DNA of 64,000 nucleotides from Haplomitrium mnioides (lineage: Eukaryota > Marchantiophyta > Haplomitriopsida > Calobryales): positions 1-64,000 of the forward strand of contig JBNGIS010023843.1 in assembly GCA_049999725.1 (NCBI GenBank), read 5' to 3'. Shown here piece after piece: positions 1 to 9,701 of the stretch. Both the position numbers and the translations under genes were made by a program. The notes under the pieces were generated by a model. That model searched no databases. It saw nothing but the letters and a program-made list of their open reading frames with translations, and was not told the DNA's origin. The number at the start of each line of letters is the position of its first letter. Position 1 is the first letter of the stretch.

Positions 1-1205
1 AATCTGGACCAGAGTTGGTTGTGTGGTACTGAGTCAAAGGCTTTCTGGAAATCTACGAAACAGCAGTACAGACCTCCAGCACGTCTGTGTTGTTCAATGA
101 TGGTACGGATGGTGACCAGGTGATCAGTTGTTGAGTGATTCTCCCGAAACCCTGCTTGTCCCTGGGCTCGTAGCTGTTGTGCTTCGCTCCATTGTGTGAT
201 CTTGAAGTTGAGTGTGGCCCCAAAGAGGGAATAGAGGGCTGAGCATGATGGTACGATAGTTCGAGTGTTGGCCTTTGTCCCCAGCTTTGTGGATTAGAAT
301 GATAGTGTTGAGCTTCCACTCTGCGGGGAATCCAGTCTGTATCACCTGGTTGAATAGGTCGGTGATNNNNNNNNNNNNNNNNNNNNNNNNNNNNNNNNNN
401 NNNNNNNNNNNNNNNNNNNNNNNNNNNNNNNNNNNNNNNNNNNNNNNNNNNNNNNNNNNNNNNNNNGCAGCTGGAGCTGGTCTTGCTGGCCCTTGAGGGA
501 TGAGAAGAATTTGTTTGGTTGGCGTTTCTTGTCCAAGATGAGTTTGGGGAATCGTTGTGCTATCCAGGTGCGGCGTAGTTCCCTTCTGCATTTCCGCCAG
601 GCGTGGAGCGCTTCACGGATCACTGTAGCTGGTGCTCCCTGTTTGATCTGTTTTTGCCACTGGGATCTGGTTTCTCTTGCAGTGTTGTTGAACCAGGGGT
701 TGGGTTTAAAGCTGGAGGGGGTTTTGGTTGTGAGGAGAGTGGTAGGGAACTTCAGTCGAGCTGCTGTGAGAATGATGTCTGTTAGCGAGGTTGAGTCTAG
801 CACTGGGTTGGAGGACAGTTGTGTGTGCAGTTCTTTTGTATATGCTTTGGACTGTTTCTCCGTGGGTGGGTAGTGGTATATGAGACGGGTGGGACGATGA
901 GTTCTGGGAGGGTTGAGGGTTCCGGTAGTAGGCTTCAGAGCAAAGTGTAGTGGTGTGTGGTCTGAGTCAGGGGTTGGTTCTCCAACGTAGAAATTCTTGA
1001 GGAATTCAGATGTCCGATGAGAATTGGTAAGAAGGTAGTCCACCACTGATTTCCCAATGCCAGTGCTACCCCGACAAGTGAGATTCCCTGAGTCTGGCCA
1101 TTGTGCTGTTCCATTGCAGATGTGTAGGTCGTGTGTGCTGCAAAAATCCAGTATTTTATGGTGGTTTTTGAGGGTGATATCCTGTGATGTGCGGTGGAGG
1201 TCATC
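1..1205 (-). mobile_element. LINE-A fragment (EEP end, linker, RT start); inverted identical copy of 16021-17347
   Basis: Read on the minus strand this runs from the C-terminal half of an EEP endonuclease (SVVDYLLTN near 1050, HTPLHFAL near 950) through the linker into the first RT segment (VDFQKAFDSVPHN at the left edge). Every stretch I compared with 16021-17347 on the plus strand is identical in reverse complement, including a 5-bp deletion near 227 that breaks the RT frame. A 100-N gap at 367-466 covers sequence present at 16764-16981, and the gap at 16212-16311 is covered here by 919-1014. The element is cut by the window edge. Identity with reciprocal gaps suggests one contig placed twice; a very recent duplication is the alternative. 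Confidence 0.9.
367..466. other. Assembly gap (100 N)
   Basis: A run of 100 N. The homologous plus-strand copy has 218 bases between the two flanks (16764-16981), so the stated length is nominal. Confidence 0.99.
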
Positions 1206-1305
1206 NNNNNNNNNNNNNNNNNNNNNNNNNNNNNNNNNNNNNNNNNNNNNNNNNNNNNNNNNNNNNNNNNNNNNNNNNNNNNNNNNNNNNNNNNNNNNNN
1301 NNNNN
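1206..1305. other. Assembly gap (100 N) between two overlapping LINE-A copies
   Basis: A run of 100 N. Sequence 637-1205 on its left is homologous to 1306-1874 on its right, at a constant offset of 669 and roughly 95% identity by eye. The gap therefore joins two contigs that both cover the same part of LINE-A. Confidence 0.99.
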
Positions 1306-2711
1306 CCCTGTTTGATCTGTTTTTGCCACTGGGATCTGGTTTCTCTAGCAGTGTTGTTGAACCAGGGGTTGGGTCTAAAGCTGGAGGGGGTTCTGGCTGT
1401 GAGGAGAGTGGTAGGGAACTTCTGTCGAGCTGCTGTGAGAATGATGTCTGTTAGTGAGGTTGAGTCTAGCGCTGGGTTGGAGGACAGTTGTGTGTGCAGT
1501 TCTTTGGTGTATGTTTTGGACTGTTTCTCTGTGGGTGGATAATGGTATATGAGGCGGGTGGGACGATGAGTTTTAGGAGGGCTGAGGATTCCGGTAGTAG
1601 GCTTCAGAGCAAAGTGCAGTGGTGTGTGGTTTGAGTCGGGGGTTGGTTCCCCAATGTAGAATTTTTCAAGGAATTCAGATGTCCGATGAGAATTGGTAAG
1701 AAGGTAGTCCACCACTGATTTCCCAATGCCTGTGCTACCTCGACAAGTGAGATTCCCTGAGTCTGGCCATTGTGTTGTTCCATTGCAGATGTGTAGGACA
1801 TGTGTGTTGCAAAAATCCAGTATTTTATGGTGGTTTTTGAGGGTGATATCCTGTGATGTGCGGTGGAGGTCATCCCGGTCTTCAAGTATGTCATGTTCAT
1901 CTTCAGCCTGATCATCTCCTGATTTCAATATTTGTTCCTGGAGATTGCCTGTTCTGCAGTTGAAGTCACCCACAATCAGTATGTTCCCGTTGCTTACTGT
2001 GTTGATAATCTCTCCCATCTTGTCAAATGGTGTGTCCCAGTCTTCATCTGCAGAGTAGGTGGTTCTGCCACCAGGGAAGTAACAAGTACCAACGTATAGA
2101 TCTTGGTTCAGGCCAGCTGATTTATGTATTTTGAGCCAGATATAACGGTTGAAGTTGTCCTTTTCTAGTACAGGTACATGTGGGCTAAGTCTTGTGGATA
2201 TAAGGCAGGCCAATCCTCCATGTCCTCGTCCTGAGCGACTGCTGAATAAGGATATAACTTCGTACCCTGGGATATTGGGAATCCGAGACTCCCTAGTTTC
2301 CCAGGTTTTCGCAAGTAGGATCAGATCTGAACCCGGACCAATGTCAGAAAGGTGTATGCCCTAGTGCCAGGGGTAACCTCGGCAGTTCCAGAAGACTACC
2401 GAGATTGGTGTGGAGCTATATCCTGGCTCCACACCCCCGGCTGCTACCTATGGGACAGGTCTTTGGTCTCCAACAATGTGCAGTACCCCGTTGCGGATGT
2501 AATCTATCTTCCCTGCTCCCCATGCTGCCTGTACTTTCCTTTTTTCCTCAGGAAGCTGTTTCATCTGTAATGGTGTTAGATCTTCGTGTATCGCCAATTT
2601 CATCTCCCGGAAGGTTCGCCTCTTTTTTAGGAGCTCAACTCGGTCTGTGCGTGACCTGAATTGCACTTTGATTGGTCTTGCTTTTCCTGAGTTGGCCCGT
2701 CCTAAACGGTA
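1306..2711 (-). pseudogene. LINE-A copy 2: RRM end and EEP endonuclease
   Basis: On the minus strand, 2666-2451 encodes the end of the ORF1 RRM-like domain, ending VPV-like then TAG at 2450-2448. The EEP endonuclease follows to 1306. It shows VVGDFNCRTG-type and SVVDYLLTN motifs and the HTPLHF catalytic histidine region. EEP nucleases nick target DNA for target-primed reverse transcription in LINE elements. The protein reads openly from 2213 to the gap. The TAG falls where the copy at 14455 has a Trp codon and the copy at 55082 also has TAG. The element continues at 3103 on the far side of a solo LTR. It cannot work as it stands because the RT is missing or replaced at the gap. Confidence 0.85.
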
Positions 2712-2716
2712 ACATT

Positions 2717-3097
2717 TGTTGAGAATTCGAGCTCTGTTAAGTTACCTAGTGAATTTAGACCAGGATAGTCTAAATTCAGATAAGACAAAATACCATTTTG
2801 TCCTATCCTCATTTTTGTCTTATTCTATTTTGTCTTCTAGGGTTGACATCTATTTTGTCCTGTAGTGCCAACCCTAATTCGCTGGGCCTACTTTTCTTTG
2901 TATATAATAGAATAATAATAATAAGTTTTCTGTGTATATAAGGGAGAGAGGGGGCTATTGCCCTTCATTCTGTGCTTCCCTATTGTTGTTGAGGATCTTT
3001 CCTGCTCCTCCCCTCTGTATGCTTGATGCAGGTGTAATAAAGTGCTGCTAGCACTCTTATATTGGCTCCAGATTGCTCTCTCTTTGATTTCTTCACA
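2717..3097 (+). mobile_element. Solo LTR, 381 bp, with 5-bp target duplication
   Basis: It begins TGTTGAG and ends TTCACA (TG...CA) and is flanked by ACATT at 2712-2716 and 3098-3102. Removing it with one ACATT restores the uninterrupted LINE-A reading seen at 15170-15190. A TATATAAG box (2935-2942) and AATAAA (3036-3041) give a plus orientation. No internal region is present, so this is the product of LTR-LTR recombination after insertion into LINE-A copy 2. The family is not recognised. Confidence 0.88.
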
Positions 3098-3102
3098 ACA
3101 TT

Positions 3103-3831
3103 GTACCTCCAGGTGCGTTAATCCACATTGAGCCAGGATCCTCTCCTTGATGACGTTTGTAGTCTTCTCTGTGGCTTCTTCAGGAAGACCATGGACAATC
3201 AGATTGAGGGATCTGTCCTGTCTCTCTTGCTCTTCTATTCTATTCTATTCTATTCTTCTTTAAGCTGGTCCCTGATCATGGTGGACATTTCTTGTCGTTG
3301 TTGTGGGTGTTTCCTGACAACCTCGGTCCAAGATTGGACCTGTTTTTTTACTTGTTCTTCCACGTTGGTTATCATCTGCTGCTGCACTCTGGTTGCCAGC
3401 TCGACCTCATCTACGCGTGGTGTGGAGGCTGAGACTTTTGCTTCTGTTCTTCGTAATGTTGTACGGGTGTTACAAAGATCTGTTTCTGTGGCTTGCAGTT
3501 TGATAGTCAACTCATCAACTTTTTCCTGCAATACTTTCACTTTCCCTTTGAGGCCTCGTAATGTTTTCACTTCATCTTGAAGGCTAAGGATTGCATTCCA
3601 GAGGTCCGTCTGATTGTTGGCAGGAGGAGAGGAAGAGGGAGGACTCGAGGTTGAGTGTGTAGAGAGGGGAATAAGGGGAGAAAGTTCGTGCGGGAGAGAG
3701 GGAGAGGAAGGAGGTGAAGGAGGTGTAGCAGGTCGAGTGGTGGGACTGAGCGTAGAAGCAGTCGCGGCAGCCATTCTACGCTTGTATGTTTGTTTCAAAG
3801 ATCGGATGAAGGGTTTGGGGGAGGGCGACAT
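3103..3831 (-). pseudogene. LINE-A copy 2, ORF1: Pro/Ser-rich N-terminus, coiled coil, start of RRM
   Basis: The minus-strand start codon at 3831 opens MSPSPKPF, matching MSPPPKPF at 14455. The first ~80 residues are Ser/Pro-rich and are followed by a heptad-rich coiled coil (about residues 85-145). The segment KQVQSWTEVVRKHPQQ leads to the RRM-like region. This is the RNA-binding chaperone of LINE ORF1p type. The frame closes at 3250 because a TATTC pentamer tract (3234-3256) has expanded inside the codons for the KEEQERQD region. Beyond it, homology continues to 3103, where the solo LTR lies. Confidence 0.85.
3234..3256. repeat. (TATTC)n tract inside a LINE-A ORF
   Basis: About four TATTC units interrupt the ORF1 coding sequence exactly where the intact copy reads TCTTCTTTAA. 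The motif is the same pentamer that forms the 3' tail of this element family. Confidence 0.9.
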
Positions 3832-4260
3832 TCAGCCCGCCTACGCCAGTTGTCGAGGGCTGCTAACTGTGCCTGCTCAGCTCGCTGCTCGTCCGAGGAG
3901 TTTATTCTTCTTGTCAAGGTCTGCTAATCGCGTGTTTGCTCAGCTCAACGTTCGTCCCTCAGCCCGCCTACGCCAGTATCAGCTTTGTTGAGGGCTGCTA
4001 ATGCCTGCTCAGCTCGCTGCTCGCTGCTCGTCCGAGGAGTTTATTTTCTTCTCTTCGAGGTCTGCTAATCGCGTGTTTCCTCAGCTCGACGTTCGTCCCA
4101 GGAGATTATAATCTTTCTTCAGGTCGAGACTACATGACGAGCTCCTCCTCGTCGTCCTCGTGAAACTGTCGACTCCATCGTGCCTTCGTTGCAAGCTCCA
4201 TCGCTACTTCGCGAACCTGCCTCCATCGCCATCGCGCGCCGCCACGCAGACGCGACCCTC
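3832..4260 (-). mobile_element. LINE-A copy 2, 5' leader with two ~127-bp monomers
   Basis: Upstream of the ORF1 start the minus strand holds the GC-rich leader also seen before 14455. Two tandem copies of a monomer begin AGCCCGCCTACGCC at 3834 and at 3961. Each contains CTGCTCAGCTCGCTGCTCG and TCTGCTAATCGCGTGTTT. The leader extends to the shared CTCCTCCTCGTCGTC block near 4150. The outer end at about 4260 is approximate. Tandem 5' monomers recall promoter monomers of mammalian L1, but no promoter was demonstrated. Confidence 0.7.
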
Positions 4261-4369
4261 GCTACCCGGTTATTTTAGGTTAGTTTGGTGGCCTCGCTAA
4301 AAAGAAGCCCGCATTGCGAACTAAGGCGCCCTTCAACGGGGGTCTGCTAAGTTAGAGAGGCACCCTAAA

Positions 4370-4665
4370 AGCAAGGAGAGAAACGGCTAGTCGAGACAAG
4401 AGCGAGAATCTTGCCTGAGTGCTGGTGTTTCTCCTTCCACGGAAATGGAGAAAAAAATCTGCTGAACAAGAGACAGTAAGATGCTCCTCAGCACAAAAGG
4501 TGGAAGACAGAAATCTGGCTAATGCAAATCCACCTACGGAGAGTTTTTGCAAGGATCTAGTACAACAAGACTCTGAAAACAGCACCGGTCCAGGGAGGAA
4601 GAACTCAGTCAACCCCAGGCCAGCTCAAGAACAGAGGGGGGCCAGTTAATCGCGAGGCAAAACCC
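4370..4665 (+). pseudogene. LINE-B ORF1 fragment
   Basis: Homologous to 56840-56985, with the common block GTCCAGGGAGGAAG. It encodes part of the low-complexity region between the zinc knuckle and the C-terminus of LINE-B ORF1. The frame is only locally open and no start or end of the element is present. Confidence 0.55.
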
Positions 4666-5620
4666 TATCTTGCAGCAGGGGGGCGGAGGAGCTATGGTAG
4701 ATGGCCCTCTTGCATCTTTCAAGATGAAGGAGGGTAATTCTCAACCATATAAGCAAGCGTTTGATGAAGGTTGATGGATTTTGTCTATCAAAGATGAGAA
4801 TTTTGATGCCTGTTCTTCATGTTTTGAGCTAGAACTCTGCAGGTGGGGAAAAGAAAACAGAAACAGTGAAAGGAGCTTCTTTTCTGGCAGCGAGGGCTGG
4901 GGTTGCATTGCTCACTATAGCTTGTGCACACTGTCGTTGCGGGATGAAAAATACAATGACAGTTGCTTGTGATGGTGTGTGAATGCCAGCGTCATGGGCT
5001 GAAAAACACAATGTCGCGTGCACAATGGCAGCATGCTGAAGATCAAGGCCTCGAATGGTGTTTGTGAGCTTCGCGAGCAGGTCTTCAGGGGTTTCTCAAA
5101 CTTTTCAATTCGTGAATACTGGCGTTGTGGGCTTTAGAAAGGGATGTCGCACAAGTGATGCCAGAGTGCTGAAGATCAAGGCCTCAAACAGCGTTTGTGA
5201 GCTTCTCAAACAGGTTTTCAGGGGTTTTTCAAACTATTCAGCTTAAGGCGGCGTTGACGGCCTTGTGACTCTCTGTCGGTGTCCCGACATTCCAAGTCAT
5301 GATTCAGTATGTGGTAGTCCTGAAATTCTGAATCTTGACACAGTATGCGGTAGTCCTGACGCTGCTGCAGAGAAACATTTTCTAGCTCGTAGCCCGAACC
5401 AGAGCACAAGGTGGCAGGTTAAGTTTTCCAGGCATGTTGAAGGGAACACCATGGAGACCTGGTTCATATTCAGGAAAGGAAGTGCTGTCAGGACCAAGCA
5501 CTACCAATGGTTTGCTGAGTGGGAGTGTTGAAAATTGGCAGCTCACATTTTGCTGAGCATATTTATTTGTACAGAAATTTACATTCTTCACTAGTTTAGC
5601 TCCTGACTAGTTTAGAGAGG
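4666..5620. other. Intronic sequence with one local duplication
   Basis: No gene seen. A partial tandem duplication sits at 5035-5106 and 5168-5240 (both start GCTGAAGATCAAGGCCTC and contain TTCAGGGGTTT). A short repeat around TATGTGGTAGTCCTGA / TATGCGGTAGTCCTGA lies at about 5308-5360. Confidence 0.6.
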
Positions 5621-6360
5621 GAGTGCTAGGCATCATCATCACTGAGATTTCCTGTTACTTCCGGAAAGTGGCAAAAACTCAGGACGACGTTTGATCAGGA
5701 CCTGCTGTCGGGAACTGACGAAACCAGCAGGAAGTTGTGGCAGCTTGTCACTGCTACACATGATGAGGCTGAATAGTCTGAAACTTTGTGTCTGACACCA
5801 CATTGTCAAGGCTGCACTCTATGGGTTGCACAGTGGTGATGTGTGTAGGATTTTCCTAGACTATTGCAGTTTCCATTTATTTGTTTTTGTGGCTAGTTGT
5901 GCTCTCCACAACTTCATAGCTAATATATTCAGTGACTTTTGCAGATGTTCTGCATCCAAGTAGTCACCAGTGATGCGCTTCATGGGCTATGTTCAGGNNN
6001 NNNNNNNTGCATCCAAGTAGTCACCAGTGATGCGCTTCATGGGCTATGTTCAGGGTGCAGAAGGCCCCAATCACTAACCTTTCAGCAGACCTTTCTGGTA
6101 GTTATTTTCTTGGATGTTTGCTTCTCAAGTTCTAACTTAAGTGAAATGAATGATGTGGCAGGCGGATGCTTGAGAGTTGACAGATTTTGATTAGTTGGAT
6201 TCTTGGTGGAGTGCTAGGCATCATCATGACTGAGATTTCCTGTTGCTTCCGGAAAGTGGCAGAAACTCAGTATGATGATTGATCAGGACCTGCTGTTGGG
6301 AACTTACAAAGCCAGCAGGAAGTTGTGGCAGCTCGTCACTGCTACACATGATGATACTTT
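5621..6360 (+). repeat. 531-bp structured repeat, two partial units
   Basis: Units start GAGTGCTAGGCATCATC at 5621 and 6209. Each carries the three-hairpin module described at 22178. Hairpin 2 here is CCTGCTG/CAGCAGG around the loop GGGAACTGACGAA. The raw spacing of 588 contains a 10-N gap and a 47-bp overlap; subtracting both leaves 531, the period seen elsewhere. The second unit diverges after about 6350. Confidence 0.9.
5998..6007. other. Assembly gap (10 N) flanked by an unmerged 47-bp overlap
   Basis: The 47 bases ending at 5997 are repeated exactly from 6008. Deleting one copy and the N run restores the repeat period, so the contigs overlap and the gap is not real. Confidence 0.95.
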
Positions 6361-6877
6361 CCCCAGAATGCAACAAACAAACATGTGCATACAAATAGGA
6401 AAGTTTTCCTTGTGCAGCGGGCGAGTCTTTGTAGCAGTTGGAATATTCTGTTTGAATGTTCTGATGCATGAAGGATAAGCGACGAGCCAGCTTCAAAGTT
6501 ACAATTTGAATCATTCCAACGAAAATCAAGAATAGATTTCAATTACTCCATGCTGGCAATTCTTCTTGGGAAGCATATACAAGATACAAGGAGAGACACA
6601 AGTGAATGTGTTTGCAAATCAGGATGCGATGAGCATCACTTCTGTGAATTATATACTCTTTAGAATACCAGCACGAGGCTGGATTTCTGTGGGCACCCAG
6701 CTCTAGATTTGTGGGCCTGAATGAGTCATGCAATGGACTCCAGCAGGTGAAAGAGACCATCGCGGGTGTATGGACAAGAGCAGCTGTACCAGCTGCCTAT
6801 TCCTGTTTACCTGCACTGCTGTGACTTTTCTTTGTATGCTCATGTTGCGTCGGTCTCAAAGAAAAGACAACATAGAA
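6361..6877. other. Intron with nothing recognised
   Basis: Single-copy-looking sequence between the 531-bp repeat and a LINE-A tail. No coding, RNA or repeat signal was seen in it. Confidence 0.5.
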
Positions 6878-7064
6878 ACTAGAGATTGGTGACAAGAGAG
6901 TGAGCATATGGCTCACAGGTGGGTTTGTCCTGCTTAACTTATTTTTGCTCTGACATTTTGAGCTTGCTACTCTGTTTTTTTTTGGCAGTTTTGTGCGCAT
7001 GCTCTTAGTCCTTGTGGCCCTAGGGCTGGGTCTGGACTTTAGTTGAATTCTATGATATTCTATT
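6878..7064 (+). mobile_element. LINE-A 3' end, 5'-truncated, with degenerate TTCTA tail
   Basis: Matches 18795-18997: GAGAGAGTGAGCATATG near the start, TGGCCCTAGGGCTGG near the end, then a decayed ATTCTATGATATTCTATTC tail. Typical 5' truncation of a retrotransposed LINE. Confidence 0.85.
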
Positions 7065-7231
7065 CTTCACTTTTATACACAAATATCTACGTGATGCTAG
7101 AACTTTAATTTTAACATATTTTCTTTGATTTGTCAACTCTATGTATTTATATTCTGATGGCTGGATTTTCAACTTTTAATTATTGCAGTTTTGGATTTGG
7201 TACACCTCATCAACTGCCTTGACTTTCACAG

Positions 7232-7403
7232 GCAACTATTCGAGCTATTCTTCCTCAAGCTTTGCAGGATCCTGTTGGAAAAATTCGAACAGCTGTTGGG
7301 ATGGCCATAGCTTCTATTGCCAGCTGTGATTGGCCAGAAGAATGGCCAGACCTGATGGGATATCTGCTTACCTGCATAAGTGATCAGAGTGACAGAAACA
7401 GAG
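7232..7403 (+). CDS. IPO9: Importin-9 exon (ATIRAILPQ...DRNRG)
   Basis: A 172-nt exon following TTTCACAG and followed by GTACTG. It encodes 57 codons plus one base (phase 1). It reads ATIRAILPQALQDPVGKIRT, a HEAT helix, then a conserved IASCDWPEEWPDLM and a second helix ending SDQSDRNRG. The Trp-Pro-Glu-Glu-Trp motif is a hallmark of the N-terminal HEAT repeats of importin-9 and related karyopherins. The split Gly/Val codon is completed by the exon at 20793. Confidence 0.9.
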
Positions 7404-7559
7404 GTACTGGTTTTCTGGTTCTCCATGAATTTACTTGCAATAATGACCTGCGTTTAGTTCTCTCAGGTGATAATGATTTCCTCTCAAATAAAGGAAGCTA
7501 GGGTTGCACATGTACTTCTAGTCTCAACGATTGATTGATTGATTGAAAGAGTGATGTGC

Positions 7560-7850
7560 AAATCATCACATTACTTCCCTTTTATTCTTTCCGAGTTATG
7601 TACAGTTGTGATGTGCAGTTGGTGAACCATTGTGCAGTTGTGATGTGTGTAGTTTTCTCCTTGACTATTTCAACTTCCATTTATTAGTTTTACTCTTAAC
7701 ATCTTTGTAGCTCTATTGTCCAATGACTTTAGTGGATGTTCTGCATCCAAGTAGTCACCAGTGATGTGTTTCATGTGCTATGCTCTGGGTGCAGAAGGCG
7801 CCGATTACTAACCTTTCAGCAGACCTCTCTGAAAGGTATAAAATTTGCTG
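7560..7850 (+). repeat. 531-bp repeat, second half only
   Basis: Homologous to the downstream half of the unit. It has GTTGTGATGTGTGTAG, a T-rich linker, then the second hairpin block GTTCTGCATCCAAG ... GGGTGCAGAAGGC at about 7738-7800. The three-hairpin module is absent. Confidence 0.8.
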
Positions 7851-8426
7851 TCAACCGAAAGTTGTTTACGTTGGTTGTGTTCGTGGAGTGTGTTCCTTAG
7901 CAGTTTTCCAAGTTTTTTTTTTGAATTTTAAGGGTACTGCTTTAGTGATTCCCTGTACTAATGATTAGCAGAAAGACAGATTGCTGAGTAGCTCAAGGAC
8001 AAATTCTCAGCTCTTCTGCGCATCACTAAGGTACTTGTAGGAGCCATGCCAATCATATCAGTCTCTATTGAATGGCATACTCACCTACCAATTAGCCAAT
8101 TATCTATTGGTGGCACACTCAGCCACCTAGCAATCTACTTCCATAGTCACCACCTACTAATCTACTTGCCTACCAATGTCGGTGGGGTGTGACATACTTA
8201 CCTGCTCATACACCTGTATACATTAATACACTGCTATACAAAAAGACATACTCATGCACCTGTATACATATATGCTCCTACTGTATAACTAATATGCTCC
8301 TACTGTATGTGTAGTGTCCTATAGATGTATGAGATGCTTTAATTCAACCCTCTCGCTCAGATTAGCCATGGTAGATAAGCTGGAAAATGCAGCTGTTGTT
8401 GTAAATGACTCCTAATCGGGTGCATG
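7851..8426. other. Intron with short-period repeats
   Basis: No gene. About 8085-8330 is built of imperfect short repeats (CACCTAC-type, then TGTATAC and TATGCTCCTACTGTAT). The remainder is unremarkable. Confidence 0.6.
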
Positions 8427-8729
8427 TCATTGAGGATGTTCACTTGTTTGTAGGTTACTCCCATTGAGCTGGGGGGCTATGCTGTACCAAATGATTTGCA
8501 CGAGGGAGGAAAGTTGATCAGGTGGAAGACATTTGGTGAGGATATCAGCAGCTTGAAATCGAGTAGGACAGTAGAGAAGCTGGATGGGCTGTTCCTCAAC
8601 ATGCTGTTGGATGGAGAAATATTTTAACCCCAAACGTTTGAGTATGGAGTGTGAACAGAAGCTCTTGGCTAGGGGAATTTATGCTTGGTTGTCTTGATGA
8701 AGTATGAAGGCAGTGGATTAAGAGAACCA
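8427..8729 (-). pseudogene. Ty1/copia RNase H C-terminal relic
   Basis: The minus strand encodes LKYFSIQQHVEEQ, then IQLLYCPTRFQAADILTKCLP, the typical end of copia RNase H (YxPTxxQxADxxTKxLP). Upstream codons shift frame near 8640. It abuts the 3' LTR of copia 1 at 8730, so copia 1 may have inserted into an older copia element, although no matching half is seen beyond 13271. Confidence 0.75.
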
Positions 8730-9701
8730 TGTTGGAATGTAAACTTGAAAATCCACGTGAAGGAGTTGAGAAAGCCTGTCGAGAGAGCACTTAACAAGAA
8801 AACAATGTCAAAGGAGACAAGAATGAGGTCAGATCGAAGAACGCGAAGTGGCAGAATCGGGATGCCCAGAAACCGAAAAACGGGGAGGGTCCAGGTGCTC
8901 TTCCGAAAAATGCCAGACGCTCGCGCGTCCCCGAACGAGCGTTGCTGGCTCATTATCGCAAAAACGCGATGCAGCAGGAGAGGTCGAAAACGGGGACACG
9001 ATTCCCCTTTTTCGATTTCTCCTTTTCACCAACAGACCCGCGCATCCAACTTGCGAACACGCGGCCTCCTCACGCTTGCACGACCTCCTCAGGAAATCGC
9101 GAGTTCCTCACGAACTCACGACCTCCTCACACTTCCACGACCTCTTCACGAAGTCGCGACCTCCTTGACGTCGACGTGCTGACATTCGTGACCAGGGAAG
9201 CCGCAGCCTCCTTGCGAGCTTGCAACCTCCTCACGAAGTATGCTCGCAAGTCGACTATGTTGCCTCCTAACACAATATCTTGATAGTGCTATCAAGAACA
9301 CCTTCACGAATATGAACCAGAGGAATTGGAAGAATACACAAAGGAAATATGGTTTGCGGAGGATGCCTCGAATGGGTCCTCTGTTTGTTTATATACTTGA
9401 ATCAGNNNNNNNNNNTCTTCAAGAAATAGTCAACTTCCCAGGAAGCCCCCAGGTGCTGACACGTGGCAGTCCCCTTAACTACAACTAACTATTTCTAGCT
9501 AGCTAAGGTTAACAATAAATCTATTTACAATAGAGCCCCCTTCCCAGAATTGAACCTTGGGAAGGACAGGACTTGGATCCTGGGAAGGATCCAACCTCCC
9601 ACTCAAACAATGGTTCTCAACACTATTTACAGCAGCACGGATACATGTTCATCATGCATCAGAGCTGGTTATTCTACAGCAGCAAAGATACATTTCCAAC
9701 A
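8730..9701 (-). repeat. Copia 1 3' LTR
   Basis: Reads TGTTGGAAATG at 9701 to CATTCCAACA at 8730 on the minus strand. Homologous to 12383-13271. It contains the 10-N gap at 9406-9415 and a run of imperfect ACGACCTCCTCAC-type repeats at 9060-9170. Confidence 0.85.
9406..9415. other. Assembly gap (10 N) in copia 1 3' LTR
   Basis: Ten N; no overlap is visible between the two flanks. Confidence 0.99.

Noticed and set aside
3832-4260. Host gene CpG-rich promoter at 3.8-4.3 kb
   Set aside because: The GC-rich sequence is shared with the leader upstream of 14455 and belongs to LINE-A.
8730-9701. Target-site duplication for copia 1
   Set aside because: The flanks are AACCA and ACACA, which do not match, so no duplication is claimed.
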